40,339 nucleotides of DNA from Bacteroidota bacterium (GTDB taxonomy: Bacteria > Bacteroidota > Bacteroidia > Chitinophagales > Chitinophagaceae). Numbering within the stretch: the stretch's first letter is position 1; every line of letters begins with the position of its first letter. The notes below the pieces were generated by a model. It saw only the letters and a list, made by a program, of their open reading frames with translations. It was not told the DNA's origin and did no database searches. Shown here one piece after another: positions 25,287 through 33,941 of the stretch. Position numbers and translations under genes: made by a program. Location: the NCBI GenBank assembly GCA_013285855.1, contig JABDGW010000023.1:1-40339 (forward strand). The letters are read 5' to 3'.

Positions 25287-26648
25287 ATGAAAACAAAAAT
25301 TCCAAAAGCTAAAGAGTTTTTCGCTTTGCTGATAACAGCGATTGCTCTTTTTACTTCATGTCAAAAAGATATGAATCGCGAAGCGGTTAATACTAACCTT
25401 GCTTCAAATGCTCTGCCTGCATCATTACAAAAAGATAACGCATCGGTTGCAATAGACTGGTACAATCTGCAATTGCAATTACTACTTCAGGCTAATCCTG
25501 CGGTTCCACCCGTTGCAGCAAACCGTTTGTTTGGTTATACAGGTATTTCATTGTATGAAGCTGCACGTTTTGAAATCAACAACTCAATAAGTTTACAAAG
25601 ACAGTTAAAAGAAATGCCTGTTATGCCTGTGCCTGATGATAATAAAAAATATTCGTGGGTAATCAGCGCAAATGAAGCAATGGCAAATATTACAAGAGAT
25701 TTATTTCCGGCTCTCACTACAGCAAATCATGCTTCAATTGACTCATTGGAAAAAGCCTACAACGATAAATATACTTCTTTGGTTGGTGCTGCTGTTGTTG
25801 CGCGCTCACAAACATTTGGTGATTCTGTTGCGGCAACTATTTTTCGGTGGGCACAAACAGATCTTTTTAATCATGTAAATGATCCATATACGCCACCAGT
25901 TGGTCCCGGCTTATGGGTACCCACACCTCCGCTGTATTTACCTGCTGCAGCACCTTATGAAGGCAATTGCAGAACTTTTTTAAGAATACATTCAAAAGGC
26001 ACAACCATGAAGCCGCCGCGAAATTATTCAGACGAAAAAGGATCGGATTTTTATGCAATGGCGAATAACGTTTATAAAGTTTCCCAATCACTTACCGATG
26101 ATCAAAAGAACATTGCCTTTTTTTGGAACGATGTAGGCGTTGGAATAGGTTATACGCCGATGGGTCATAATATTTCTATCATAAACCAGATTCTTAAAAA
26201 TTCAAATGCAACACTTGCCAAAGCTGAACAGGTGTATGTAAAAGCAGGTATAGCTATGTGGGATGCAACGGTGGTATGCTGGAGATCAAAATATAAATAC
26301 AACCAGTTGCGCCCGGTAACCTATATTAAAAAGAACATTGACAGTACATGGTTGCCGCTTATCATAACACCTAATCATCCTGAATATCCGGCAGCACATG
26401 CTTTTATTACTTCTTCGGTAATGGAAGCTTTAAGTAATGAACTTGGTTATCATTACAATTTTACTGATCATACTTATGATTTCCGTGGGTTTGCACCAAG
26501 AAGCTATAACTCATTTGAACAAGCTGCGCTTGAATGTGGACAATCACGTGTATATGGAGGAATACATTACCAGCAATCAGTTGATATAGGACATGTTTAC
26601 GGAGAATCTATAGGTAAAGATGCAGCAGCCATTGAGCTAACAAAATAG
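25287..26648 (+). CDS. Vanadium haloperoxidase/PAP2-superfamily lipoprotein
   Basis: This is an exported 453-residue protein. The preferred start (ATG 25287) gives a basic N-terminus and hydrophobic stretch ending LFTSC25, a lipobox-like site, so it is probably a lipoprotein. The acid phosphatase/vanadium haloperoxidase pockets are recognisable: K335-x6-R342-P, then P-A369-A370-H371 where the classical motif is PSGH, and S420-R421-VYGGI-H427 followed by a QQSVDIGH helix. The general-acid histidine, both arginines and the metal-ligating histidine are kept, but the Ser-Gly pair is Ala-Ala. Whether it is a haloperoxidase, phosphatase or neither cannot be decided from sequence. It is followed by a terminator. 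Confidence 0.82.
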   Translation: MKTKIPKAKEFFALLITAIALFTSCQKDMNREAVNTNLASNALPASLQKDNASVAIDWYNLQLQLLLQANPAVPPVAANRLFGYTGISLYEAARFEINNSISLQRQLKEMPVMPVPDDNKKYSWVISANEAMANITRDLFPALTTANHASIDSLEKAYNDKYTSLVGAAVVARSQTFGDSVAATIFRWAQTDLFNHVNDPYTPPVGPGLWVPTPPLYLPAAAPYEGNCRTFLRIHSKGTTMKPPRNYSDEKGSDFYAMANNVYKVSQSLTDDQKNIAFFWNDVGVGIGYTPMGHNISIINQILKNSNATLAKAEQVYVKAGIAMWDATVVCWRSKYKYNQLRPVTYIKKNIDSTWLPLIITPNHPEYPAAHAFITSSVMEALSNELGYHYNFTDHTYDFRGFAPRSYNSFEQAALECGQSRVYGGIHYQQSVDIGHVYGESIGKDAAAIELTK

Positions 26649-26669
26649 TTCTATTTTCTATTAATCACT

Positions 26670-26726
26670 TTGCAGGTTTTATAATTTGTTTAATGAAACA
26701 AGATGTAAGACCTGCAATTTTTTTTA
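26670..26726 (+). terminator. Terminator after the haloperoxidase-like gene
   Basis: The stem TTGCAGGT / ACCTGCAA (26670-26677 with 26710-26717) has a 32-base loop that contains a smaller TTGTTT / AAACAA stem. It is followed by eight or more T residues. Confidence 0.7.
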
Positions 26727-26933
26727 TTGAACAATAAGTTTTTCTGTGTACGCTGCAGCTTGCACAAAATTTTCCCTGTTGGGTTGATGTCATTTTATTC
26801 CAGTCTCATGGCAAGGCTTTGGAATATATATGCTGGTTTGTTTTTGCATGTCAGTTGATTTATAATTAAGATGCAGCTAATTTTTAAATTACATAATGCT
26901 TTAAAATCTATTTTCCCGGTATTAAAAAATTAA

Positions 26934-27007
26934 ACCACGAAGACACGAAGGCAGGAAGTTTCGCTAAGCTTTGTGCATCTTTGCGTCTTCGTGCCTTTGT
27001 GGTTTAT
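26934..27007. repeat. CACGAAG-type imperfect inverted repeat
   Basis: The left arm AAACCACGAAGACACGAAGG pairs imperfectly with the right arm, whose reverse complement reads AAACCACAAAGGCACGAAG. The centre contains AGTTTCGCTAAGC. Each arm is itself a tandem of CACGAAG-like units. Similar sequences recur in many bacterial genomes; the function is unknown. Confidence 0.7.
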
Positions 27008-27052
27008 CTTTATAGTAAAGCAAGGGTTTAAATACCAAAAAGAAGAAAAGAT

Positions 27053-27628
27053 TTGTCGGCGCAGCTTAAACATATAAAATCAATTGCAGCATTAACGGAT
27101 GAAGAATTGCTGATTCAATTTAAAAAAGATTTTGATCAGCAAATACTGGCGCAGTTGTATTTGCGCTATACTGATTTGATATACGGTGTTTGCGTTAAAT
27201 ATTTAAAAAATGCAGAAACAGCAAAAGATGCAATGATGAATATTTACCAGGAACTTTTAGCGAAGCTGCAAACACATGAAGTGGAAAATTTTAAAAACTG
27301 GTTGTATGTTGTTGCTAAAAATCATTGCCTTATGCAACTGAGAAAAGAAAAGAAAATGGTTACCGTAGAATTTACATCAACGGTTATGCAATCGGAGGAC
27401 TTTACGCATCTGGATAGCGTGCTGGAAAAAGAAAATGATTTAAAAAAACTGGAATTTTGCATTGAACATTTACCTGGTGAACAAAAGCAAAGCATTCAGT
27501 TATTTTATCTTGACAACAAATGCTACAATGAAATTGCTGAAGTAACGGGTTATGAATGGAGTAAGGTGCGCAGCCTTATTCAAAACGGAAGACGTAATTT
27601 AAAACTTTGTATGGAAAAAAATGGCTGA
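27053..27628 (+). CDS. ECF-type RNA polymerase sigma factor
   Basis: The 191-residue protein has sigma-70 region 2 (about 28-95: LYLRYTDLIYGVCVKYLKNAETAKDAMMNIYQELL, NFKNWLYVVAKNHC) and region 4 (about 135-185: LPGEQKQSIQLFYLDNKCYNEIAEVTGYEWSKVRSL), with no region 1 or 3, as in extracytoplasmic-function sigma factors. The start is TTG at 27053; upstream is only a purine-rich stretch. The next gene overlaps by eight bases and encodes a membrane protein with the features of a Bacteroidota anti-sigma partner. No target promoter motif could be derived. Confidence 0.9.
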   Translation: MSAQLKHIKSIAALTDEELLIQFKKDFDQQILAQLYLRYTDLIYGVCVKYLKNAETAKDAMMNIYQELLAKLQTHEVENFKNWLYVVAKNHCLMQLRKEKKMVTVEFTSTVMQSEDFTHLDSVLEKENDLKKLEFCIEHLPGEQKQSIQLFYLDNKCYNEIAEVTGYEWSKVRSLIQNGRRNLKLCMEKNG

Positions 27629-28844
27629 ACCATCTACACATATTAATTATTCGTTTGAAGATATTCAGCGTTACCTGCAACGCAAAATGTCTGCTGCAGA
27701 AATGCATACTATTGAAAAAGCCGCGCTGCAGGATACGTTCTTAGCGGATGCCATTGAAGGATATACCGATATTGATCCTGCAATTGCCAAACAACATTTG
27801 AATGCTATAAATGCGTCGTTATCTCAGCAAAAGAAAGAATCAAAAGTTGTTGCTTTCAATCGTAAAACACAATGGCTAAGTATTGCTGCACTTGTTATTA
27901 TTTTGGCTGGAGCTGGTGCAGTTTTCTCGTACTTTTTAAGATCATCAAATAAACAACAGCAGACAGCACAAATAAAGAAAGATAAAGTTATTAAAAACAC
28001 ATTTGAAGATTCTATATCATCAGGCCTTATCGCACCAGGTGCAAAACAGGATACAACATTATTAATAGCCGAAAATAAAAATCTTAAAAAAGAAAAGACT
28101 TTAGAAAAAAAACCAGCTAAACGCAACCTGACTTCAACAAGTGAAGATTCACAGCAAGCTGAAACAAGCATAACAGCAATGGCTATGTCAGCTCCCATGC
28201 AAAACAAAGCAGCTTCAAAAACTTTGGGTGAAGAAATAACATTAAATTCAAAGAATGACAGCAATAGTAATGTTTTGCCCAACACCTTTTCCGGAAAAGT
28301 ACTTGATGAAAATGGCAATCCTGTTGCAGGTGTAATTGTTCAGTCGGCAGATAAAAAGACAGCAACCTTTACCAATGTTAATGGCAATTTTTCACTGAAA
28401 AAAAATGACAGTATAATTAATGTAACTGCAAGTACAATAGGTTACGAAAGTAGAACTGCAAACCTTAAATCAGGCAATAATGATCCTATAATTTTAAGAG
28501 GGACCAATTCCGGGGTTAATGATGTAATATTAACAACAGCAGGTATCTCAAAAAAGTCAAAAATTTCTAAAGACTCCGCTTCTCCTGTTGGTGGATGGGC
28601 AAACTTTAATAATTATGTAATGAGCAAATTAAATAAGGACACTACCAATGCCCTACTCACAAATTCCGAGGATCTTGTTGAAATTGAATTTTTAATTGAC
28701 AACAATGGCAACCCTTATGATATTAAGATAACCAAACCACTAGATGAACAGCATAATGCAAAAGCTATAGATATTCTTAAATCCGGCCCTAAATGGACAC
28801 ATAGTTCCAACAGCAAAAAAGCTAAAGTTGCCATTAGTTTTTAA
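27621..28844 (+). CDS. Putative membrane anti-sigma-type protein with CarboxypepD-like and TonB-C-like domains
   Basis: The 407-residue protein has a cytoplasmic N-terminus (1-83) with helices such as SFEDIQRYLQRKMSAAEMHTIE, which looks like an anti-sigma domain. One membrane helix spans about 85-106. A low-complexity Lys/Ser/Thr linker follows, then a CarboxypepD-regulatory-like beta-sandwich at about 220-295 (FSGKVLDENGNPVAGVIV). A final segment, about 340-407 (EDLVEIEFLIDNNGNPYDIKITKPLD), resembles a TonB C-terminal domain. It overlaps the sigma gene by eight bases, so stoichiometric production is likely. The anti-sigma role is inferred from context; direct family similarity of the N-terminus is weak. 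Confidence 0.75.
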   Translation: MAEPSTHINYSFEDIQRYLQRKMSAAEMHTIEKAALQDTFLADAIEGYTDIDPAIAKQHLNAINASLSQQKKESKVVAFNRKTQWLSIAALVIILAGAGAVFSYFLRSSNKQQQTAQIKKDKVIKNTFEDSISSGLIAPGAKQDTTLLIAENKNLKKEKTLEKKPAKRNLTSTSEDSQQAETSITAMAMSAPMQNKAASKTLGEEITLNSKNDSNSNVLPNTFSGKVLDENGNPVAGVIVQSADKKTATFTNVNGNFSLKKNDSIINVTASTIGYESRTANLKSGNNDPIILRGTNSGVNDVILTTAGISKKSKISKDSASPVGGWANFNNYVMSKLNKDTTNALLTNSEDLVEIEFLIDNNGNPYDIKITKPLDEQHNAKAIDILKSGPKWTHSSNSKKAKVAISF

Positions 28845-28952
28845 ATGGTTGGAAGTGAAATTTTGTCATTCTTACAGGAAACCTTTCCTTTACGCGCTCA
28901 ATTAAGCTGCCAATGGTAAAGCATTCGTGAAAATTTGGCCTTTTAAATTAGG

Positions 28953-28967
28953 TGGCAAAAAAATTGA
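28953..28967 (+). promoter_or_regulatory. Sigma-54-like sequence upstream of groES
   Basis: TGGCAAAAAAATTGA has GG and GA ten bases apart, close to the sigma-54 form TGGCAC-N5-TTGC but with GA instead of GC at -12. It would start transcription about 40 bases before groES. No CIRCE inverted repeat is seen. Confidence 0.35.
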
Positions 28968-29018
28968 TAGCAGATTGCATCTTCACATTAGTTTAAAACT
29001 TTAAAATTTATACAAGCT

Positions 29019-29303
29019 ATGGCTAAAACAGACATTAAGGTTACCCCGCTACATGACAGGGTAATAGTAGAACCGGCTAAAGCCGAAGAAAAAACTGCAG
29101 GCGGAATTATCATTCCCGACACTGCCAAAGAAAAACCCCAACGCGGAACTGTAATTGCTGCAGGCCCCGGCAAAAAAGACGAGCCTGTAACTGTAAAAGC
29201 AGGTGATACTGTTCTTTATGGCAAATATGCCGGAACTGAAATCAGCATTGAAGGAACTGATTACCTTATTATGAGAGAAAGCGATATACTCGCGATAGTT
29301 TAA
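29019..29303 (+). CDS. groES: GroES co-chaperonin
   Basis: GroES is the heptameric lid of the GroEL folding chamber. At 94 residues it has full family length: [34 protein letters not shown] at the N-terminus including the mobile loop, [33 protein letters not shown], and the end [13 protein letters not shown]. It is first in the groES-groEL pair. The 94-base spacer to groEL is filled by an AT-rich inverted repeat. A sigma-54-like sequence lies upstream. Confidence 0.99.
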   Translation: MAKTDIKVTPLHDRVIVEPAKAEEKTAGGIIIPDTAKEKPQRGTVIAAGPGKKDEPVTVKAGDTVLYGKYAGTEISIEGTDYLIMRESDILAIV

Positions 29304-29321
29304 ATAATCAATCAATTCGGC

Positions 29322-29396
29322 AATTTGACAATGTGCCAATTGAATTTGAATTCCTGATTGTCAAATTATCTAATTATTAAATTTTCAAATTAATAT
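29322..29396. repeat. AT-rich inverted repeat in the groES-groEL spacer
   Basis: The perfect 11-base inverted repeat AATTTGACAAT / ATTGTCAAATT (29322-29332 with 29357-29367) is followed by ATCTAATTATTAAATTTTCAAATTA, an approximately 9-base periodic stretch. It resembles the heptad arrays in composition and symmetry but has a different unit length. Confidence 0.7.
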
Positions 29397-29397
29397 T

Positions 29398-31032
29398 ATG
29401 TCTAAACAACTCTTCTTCGAAATTGAAGCAAGAAATAAAATGAAACGCGGCGTTGATATTTTAGCGAACGCGGTAAAAGTTACGTTAGGTCCTAAAGGAC
29501 GCAATGTAGTGTTAGAGAAAAAATTTGGCGCTCCATCAATTACTAAAGATGGTGTTACCGTTGCCAAAGAAATTGAACTTGAAGATTCAATTGAAAACAT
29601 GGGCGCACAAATGGTGAAAGAAGTAGCCTCTAAAACTGCAGACATTGCAGGTGATGGTACAACAACTGCCACTGTTTTGGCTCAGTCAATAATCAGTGAA
29701 GGTTTAAAGAATGTTGCTGCCGGCGCTAATCCAATGGATTTGAAACGCGGTATTGATAAAGCGGTAACTGCAGTTGTTGCACATTTGAAAGGACAGTCTC
29801 AGACTGTTGGCGCAGATGCAAGCAAAATTCAGCAGGTTGCTTCTATTTCTGCAAACAACGATGATACTATCGGAAAATTAATTGCAGAAGCATTTGGTAA
29901 AGTTGGTAAAGACGGTGTTATCACTGTTGAAGAAGCAAAAGGCACTGATACCAATATTGAAATTGTAGAAGGTATGCAATTTGATCGCGGTTATCTTTCT
30001 GCTTACTTTGTTACCAATAGCGAAAAGATGGAAGTTGAATTGGAAAAGCCTTATATTCTTATTTATGATAAGAAGATAAGTGCAATGAAAGACATACTTC
30101 ATATTCTTGAAAAAATTGCTCAGCAAGGTGCTCCTTTATTGATCATTGCTGAAGATCTGGAAGGCGAAGCCTTGGCAACTTTGATCGTGAATAAACTTCG
30201 CGGTACAATTAAAGTGGCTGCTGTAAAAGCTCCTGGATTTGGTGATCGCAGAAAAGAAATGCTGAATGACATTGCTACACTTACAAAAGGTATTGTAGTA
30301 AGTGAAGAACAAGGTTATAAATTAGAAAATGCAGACTTAACTTATTTAGGTCGCGCTGACAGAGTTACTATTGATAAAGACAATACAACCATCGTTGGCG
30401 GTTCTGGAAAAAAAGAAGATATCACTGCACGTATTAACCAGATTAAAGCACAGATCGAATCAACAACTTCTGATTACGATAAAGAAAAATTACAGGAACG
30501 CCTTGCTAAATTAAGCGGTGGTGTAGCTGTATTAAATATTGGTGCTGCAACTGAAATGGAAATGAAAGAAAAGAAGGACCGTGTTGATGATGCATTGCAT
30601 GCTACACGTGCTGCGGTTGAAGAAGGAATAGTTCCTGGTGGCGGTACAGCTTTCATCCGTGCCGTTGAAGCGTTGGATAAATTAACCAACGATAATGAAG
30701 ATGAAGCAACAGGTATCAACATCGTTAAACGTGCATTGGAAGAACCATTGCGCCAGATAGTTGCCAATGCAGGTATCGAAGGTTCAATCGTTGTTCAGAA
30801 AATTAAAGAAGGCAAAGGTGATTTTGGATTTAATGCACGCACAGAAAAATATGAAAAATTATTTTCTGCCGGTATTATAGATCCTACTAAAGTTACCCGT
30901 GTAGCTTTGGAAAATGCAGCTTCTATTGCAGGTATGTTGTTAACAACAGAATGCGTAATTGCTGATAAGCCTGAACCTAAATCTGCTGCACCGGCAATGC
31001 CAGGCGGCGGTGGAATGGGAATGGATTATTAA
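29398..31032 (+). CDS. groEL: GroEL chaperonin
   Basis: GroEL is the ATP-dependent tetradecameric folding chamber of the cytoplasm. The 544-residue protein carries [19 protein letters not shown], the ATP-binding [12 protein letters not shown] (about 86-97), [47 protein letters not shown] and the Gly/Met-rich tail [10 protein letters not shown]. All ATPase residues are intact. It is the second gene of the groESL operon and is followed by a strong terminator. Confidence 0.99.
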   Translation: MSKQLFFEIEARNKMKRGVDILANAVKVTLGPKGRNVVLEKKFGAPSITKDGVTVAKEIELEDSIENMGAQMVKEVASKTADIAGDGTTTATVLAQSIISEGLKNVAAGANPMDLKRGIDKAVTAVVAHLKGQSQTVGADASKIQQVASISANNDDTIGKLIAEAFGKVGKDGVITVEEAKGTDTNIEIVEGMQFDRGYLSAYFVTNSEKMEVELEKPYILIYDKKISAMKDILHILEKIAQQGAPLLIIAEDLEGEALATLIVNKLRGTIKVAAVKAPGFGDRRKEMLNDIATLTKGIVVSEEQGYKLENADLTYLGRADRVTIDKDNTTIVGGSGKKEDITARINQIKAQIESTTSDYDKEKLQERLAKLSGGVAVLNIGAATEMEMKEKKDRVDDALHATRAAVEEGIVPGGGTAFIRAVEALDKLTNDNEDEATGINIVKRALEEPLRQIVANAGIEGSIVVQKIKEGKGDFGFNARTEKYEKLFSAGIIDPTKVTRVALENAASIAGMLLTTECVIADKPEPKSAAPAMPGGGGMGMDY

Positions 31033-31052
31033 TATTTAGTTTCCTTATAAAT

Positions 31053-31084
31053 AAAAGACTATCAAAATTGATAGTCTTTTTTGT
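31053..31084 (+). terminator. Rho-independent terminator of groESL
   Basis: A perfect 12-base stem, AAAAGACTATCA / TGATAGTCTTTT (31053-31064 with 31069-31080), has a four-base loop and runs into a T run. It is 20 bases after the groEL stop. Confidence 0.88.
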
Positions 31085-31243
31085 TTGCGCTTTTGTTAAG
31101 AAGTAATATATCAGTACAAAGAATTTATTTGCTTTCTCTATACATTAACCCGGAATACAAAGAATAAACCATTTGTAAAAAAATACAAGCACACGAACGG
31201 CAATCATAACAACTTGAAGAACTATTGATAGGTTCAGCATACT

Positions 31244-31292
31244 TCCCGCATGTGCGGGACTTAACCGGAGTTACAAAAGCTGGTTACATGAA
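31244..31292. repeat. Double-hairpin dispersed element, copy B
   Basis: The perfect palindrome CCCGCATGTGCGGG (31245-31258) is followed by TTAACC...GGTTACATGAAAA, a second imperfect stem. It shares layout and much sequence with copy A at 8473-8515. Confidence 0.6.
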
Positions 31293-31314
31293 AATTATAA
31301 TCAATCGTGTTTGA

Positions 31315-32970
31315 TTACTGATTGGATGGTTTAGTATTCAATTTGTCTAACCATTGCGCAGCCGTTACATCGCCCTGTAAAGTTGCTTCCATTAAAAGAT
31401 GTGCGCCTTTATAAACATTGGAAGGAAAAACACAACGGGAATAATAATTTAATTGTTTAAGTGTGTTTTCATCATCAGCGTAAGCATATAAAAAACCAAG
31501 TAAAGTTGTTGCAGGCAAATAATTTTTTTCATTTGCTTTTTCCAATAACGCAAAAGCATCGTTACAATTTATTCTGTCGTTTTTATTTTGCAACGCAAAG
31601 TTTGCATACATAAACATTGCCTGCGGAACATTTTGTTGCGATAATTGTTGATAAATATTAAGTGCCGCTTCTTTATTATTATCACGCCATAAATTTTTTG
31701 CATTTAGCAATTGCGCGTTTACCTGTTGTTGTTCTTCTGCACTTAAATTATTAGAAGTATCTGTTTGAGCAACCGAACGATTATTTTGTGTAATGCCAGA
31801 TAGTTTATTATTGGTTTGAAGTGCATACACAAATACGGCGGCTACAAACAAACCGGCAAGTATCCATAAAAAAACTTTAGCTGTTTTTGTTGCTTTACTT
31901 TTTGGCTGAACAACTGTATTATCATTTGATGTTTGAGGCAGGCTGCTTTTTTTTCCTGACCGCAATTGCTGCAATTCTATTTGCAGGTTTTTATTTTGCT
32001 CGAGTAATTTTTTGTTTTCCTGCTTTAGCAATTTAACCTGCTCAGAACTTTCTTTTGCATTAAACCAAACGCTGTTCTGAACTATATAATCATGCAAAGC
32101 CATCCCGCTTGCAAAACGGCTTTCCGGTTTCTTTTCAAGGCAACGATAGATCATGCTGAACATCCATTCAGGCAGTTGCATTTCATTTTCTTTCTTTTCA
32201 TTACTCCAGCTTTCAGACAAAGCTTTTCCTCTTAATGTAAAAATATTTGGCGGCGGTGTTTCCATGTGTGCAAGCATCACCGCATTGCGTGCTGTTTCTC
32301 CTTTATCATGCAAAGGAAACGGAACTGTACCTGCAAGCAATTCAAACATAATTACACCAAAGCTGTACACATCAGTTTCAAAATACATCCTGCCTTCATT
32401 TTGTTCGGGCGCCATAAACTCAATTGCACCTGCATGCCGCAGGCTTGTTCTGCGGTCTTCATCACTCATGATAGCCAAACCAAAATCAAGCAATACATAA
32501 TTACCTGTGCGCACATTAAATTTTATATTGTTGCTTTTTATATCCCCATGTTTTACATTAAAGCGATGGCAATGCGCCAATGCTCCTGATAACTGCTCTG
32601 CAACTTTTAATGCTTCTTTAATTGTAAACACCGGTGCATGTGGCGGTTGCAATAATTCTTCCACATCGGGGCCTTCAATAAATTCCATTTCTATGTATGG
32701 AAAATTGCCGGTTTCTGTAATGCCAGAACTTAAAATTTTTACAACATTAGGGTTAGGTTGTTCATTTACTTTTTTAAGCTTCTCAACTTCATTTTGAAAA
32801 CGTGTAAAATTTTTATCCTCTGCCGATTCACTATAGATAGGTGTTGGCAATAATTTTATAGCCGTAAGTATTTCGCCGGTGCGTTTGCCTTTATACACTG
32901 AGCCTTGCCCGCCTGTTTTAAGCGCACCCATATTTTCCAAACCCGATGTTATTGTAAAAACTTTACTCAT
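31315..32970 (-). CDS. Hanks-type Ser/Thr protein kinase, one membrane span, TPR/Sel1-like periplasmic tail
   Basis: The 551-residue protein has a cytoplasmic kinase domain (about 10-300). It shows the glycine loop GGQGSVYKGK (20-29), K39 in AIKLL, catalytic HGDIKSNN (141-148, D143 and N148), DFG at 162-164 and APE at 187-189. The HRD arginine is glycine, making it a non-RD kinase. A coiled coil spans about 308-338, one membrane helix about 366-384, and the periplasmic tail (about 412-545) has TPR/Sel1-like helix pairs. It lacks the PASTA domains of PknB. It is the last gene of a minus-strand cluster with FHA, SEDS-PBP and PP2C genes. It probably phosphorylates one or more of them; this is inferred from context. 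Confidence 0.92.
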   Translation of the reverse strand: MSKVFTITSGLENMGALKTGGQGSVYKGKRTGEILTAIKLLPTPIYSESAEDKNFTRFQNEVEKLKKVNEQPNPNVVKILSSGITETGNFPYIEMEFIEGPDVEELLQPPHAPVFTIKEALKVAEQLSGALAHCHRFNVKHGDIKSNNIKFNVRTGNYVLLDFGLAIMSDEDRRTSLRHAGAIEFMAPEQNEGRMYFETDVYSFGVIMFELLAGTVPFPLHDKGETARNAVMLAHMETPPPNIFTLRGKALSESWSNEKKENEMQLPEWMFSMIYRCLEKKPESRFASGMALHDYIVQNSVWFNAKESSEQVKLLKQENKKLLEQNKNLQIELQQLRSGKKSSLPQTSNDNTVVQPKSKATKTAKVFLWILAGLFVAAVFVYALQTNNKLSGITQNNRSVAQTDTSNNLSAEEQQQVNAQLLNAKNLWRDNNKEAALNIYQQLSQQNVPQAMFMYANFALQNKNDRINCNDAFALLEKANEKNYLPATTLLGFLYAYADDENTLKQLNYYSRCVFPSNVYKGAHLLMEATLQGDVTAAQWLDKLNTKPSNQ

Positions 32971-33015
32971 TAATTATAAATGTTTAATGTTTTACAATAA
33001 ATGAACCATTTGCAA

Positions 33016-33041
33016 CGTCATTTCGACGATAGGAGAAATCT
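33016..33041. repeat. CGTCATTTCGACGA dispersed repeat, copy 1
   Basis: The element reads CGTCATTTCGACGATAGG then AGAAATCT and lies between the kinase and FHA genes. A close copy is at 39676-39700. This sequence type is widespread in Bacteroidota intergenic DNA; CGTC and GACG form a small stem. Confidence 0.7.
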
Positions 33042-33133
33042 ATGTATAATTTTAATCGCATCATTTTTAAAAAATGTCTAGTTTCCTGGACATGGTAATT
33101 CAGTTTTTATTACTATTATTTTAATTCTAAATT

Positions 33134-33913
33134 TTAAACATTTTTATCTGAATAACTAAACTCAAGCAACGCCGATTCGCCCAACATTACCTGATCTCCT
33201 TCTTTTAATTGATGCCCGATTTCTGTAGTAATCAATTTAATTTCCTGCCCTTGTTCCGGTTTTACTTTTACTTTGTTTGATGGAGGAATTCCACCTTCAT
33301 CTGCAAATAAAAAAAATGCGGCTGATTCATCGTTCCATTCAATATGTGCGTGTTGCCTGCTGATAGATTTATTGCTTTTATTGTTGCTGATGTCAGGAAA
33401 AGCAATTTGATTCTGTCTTAAATAACCATCTGCCAACTGCACTTTTTTCTCGCGGCCAATATTAATTTTTTTGTTGGATGAATGAATAGTGTAAACTGTT
33501 TCTTCCGCCTCGCCATTCAAAACTTTTATATAAGCAACCGCTTCTTTATGTACCGATGGTTTTTGTTTTGTTGATATGAATAAGGCTATGCCAACATCCG
33601 ATGATTGTATTGCTTCAGGCGGAGTTGGTTCATCGGATACAATTTGCAATAACCAGTTTTCAGGAAGTGCAATTGCAAAATCATCAGCAACCTTTTGTAC
33701 TTCTTCTTTAAATTTATTTTGATCTTCAATATACAAAGCGCCTTCATATAAAAATTTATCCTGCGGATCGCAGGTTATGTATAACTGCAACCCTTTGATA
33801 TTGCCTCCTTCGCCACTTTCCGCCTTTTTCAATTGCACTTTTATAAAGTCAATAATTTCACTTCTTAATGCTTTTATATCTTTCGGTTTATTTTGTTTGA
33901 ATAAATTAAGCAT
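33134..33913 (-). CDS. FHA-domain protein with FhaA-like layout
   Basis: The 259-residue cytoplasmic protein has an N-terminal alpha/beta domain at about 10-100. A forkhead-associated domain follows at about 140-255: INIGREK (150-156), the phosphothreonine-binding SISRQHAHIEW (183-193), and the last strands QVMLGESALLEFSY. FHA domains bind phosphothreonine peptides. The N-terminal part (LRSEIIDFIKVQLKKAESG) has the position and size of the DUF3662 domain of actinobacterial FhaA, but I cannot confirm homology. It lies 28 bases after the SEDS-PBP gene and before the kinase gene, so it is a likely reader of phosphorylation by that kinase. Confidence 0.85.
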   Translation of the reverse strand: MLNLFKQNKPKDIKALRSEIIDFIKVQLKKAESGEGGNIKGLQLYITCDPQDKFLYEGALYIEDQNKFKEEVQKVADDFAIALPENWLLQIVSDEPTPPEAIQSSDVGIALFISTKQKPSVHKEAVAYIKVLNGEAEETVYTIHSSNKKINIGREKKVQLADGYLRQNQIAFPDISNNKSNKSISRQHAHIEWNDESAAFFLFADEGGIPPSNKVKVKPEQGQEIKLITTEIGHQLKEGDQVMLGESALLEFSYSDKNV

Positions 33914-33941
33914 TGTACTTGTTTATTTAGTTGACAAATTA

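Larger units (their letters stand above)
26649..27052. other. Non-coding stretch of about 400 bases
   Basis: This gap between the haloperoxidase-like gene and the ECF sigma gene holds a long-loop terminator (26670-26726) and a CACGAAG inverted repeat (26934-27007). The roughly 200 bases between them contain no ORF of note, no tRNA-like fold and no promoter consensus that I can see. Confidence 0.7.

Noticed and set aside
26934..27007. CRISPR-like array from repeated CACGAAG units
   Set aside because: The units are adjacent and arranged as an inverted repeat, without spacers or cas genes.
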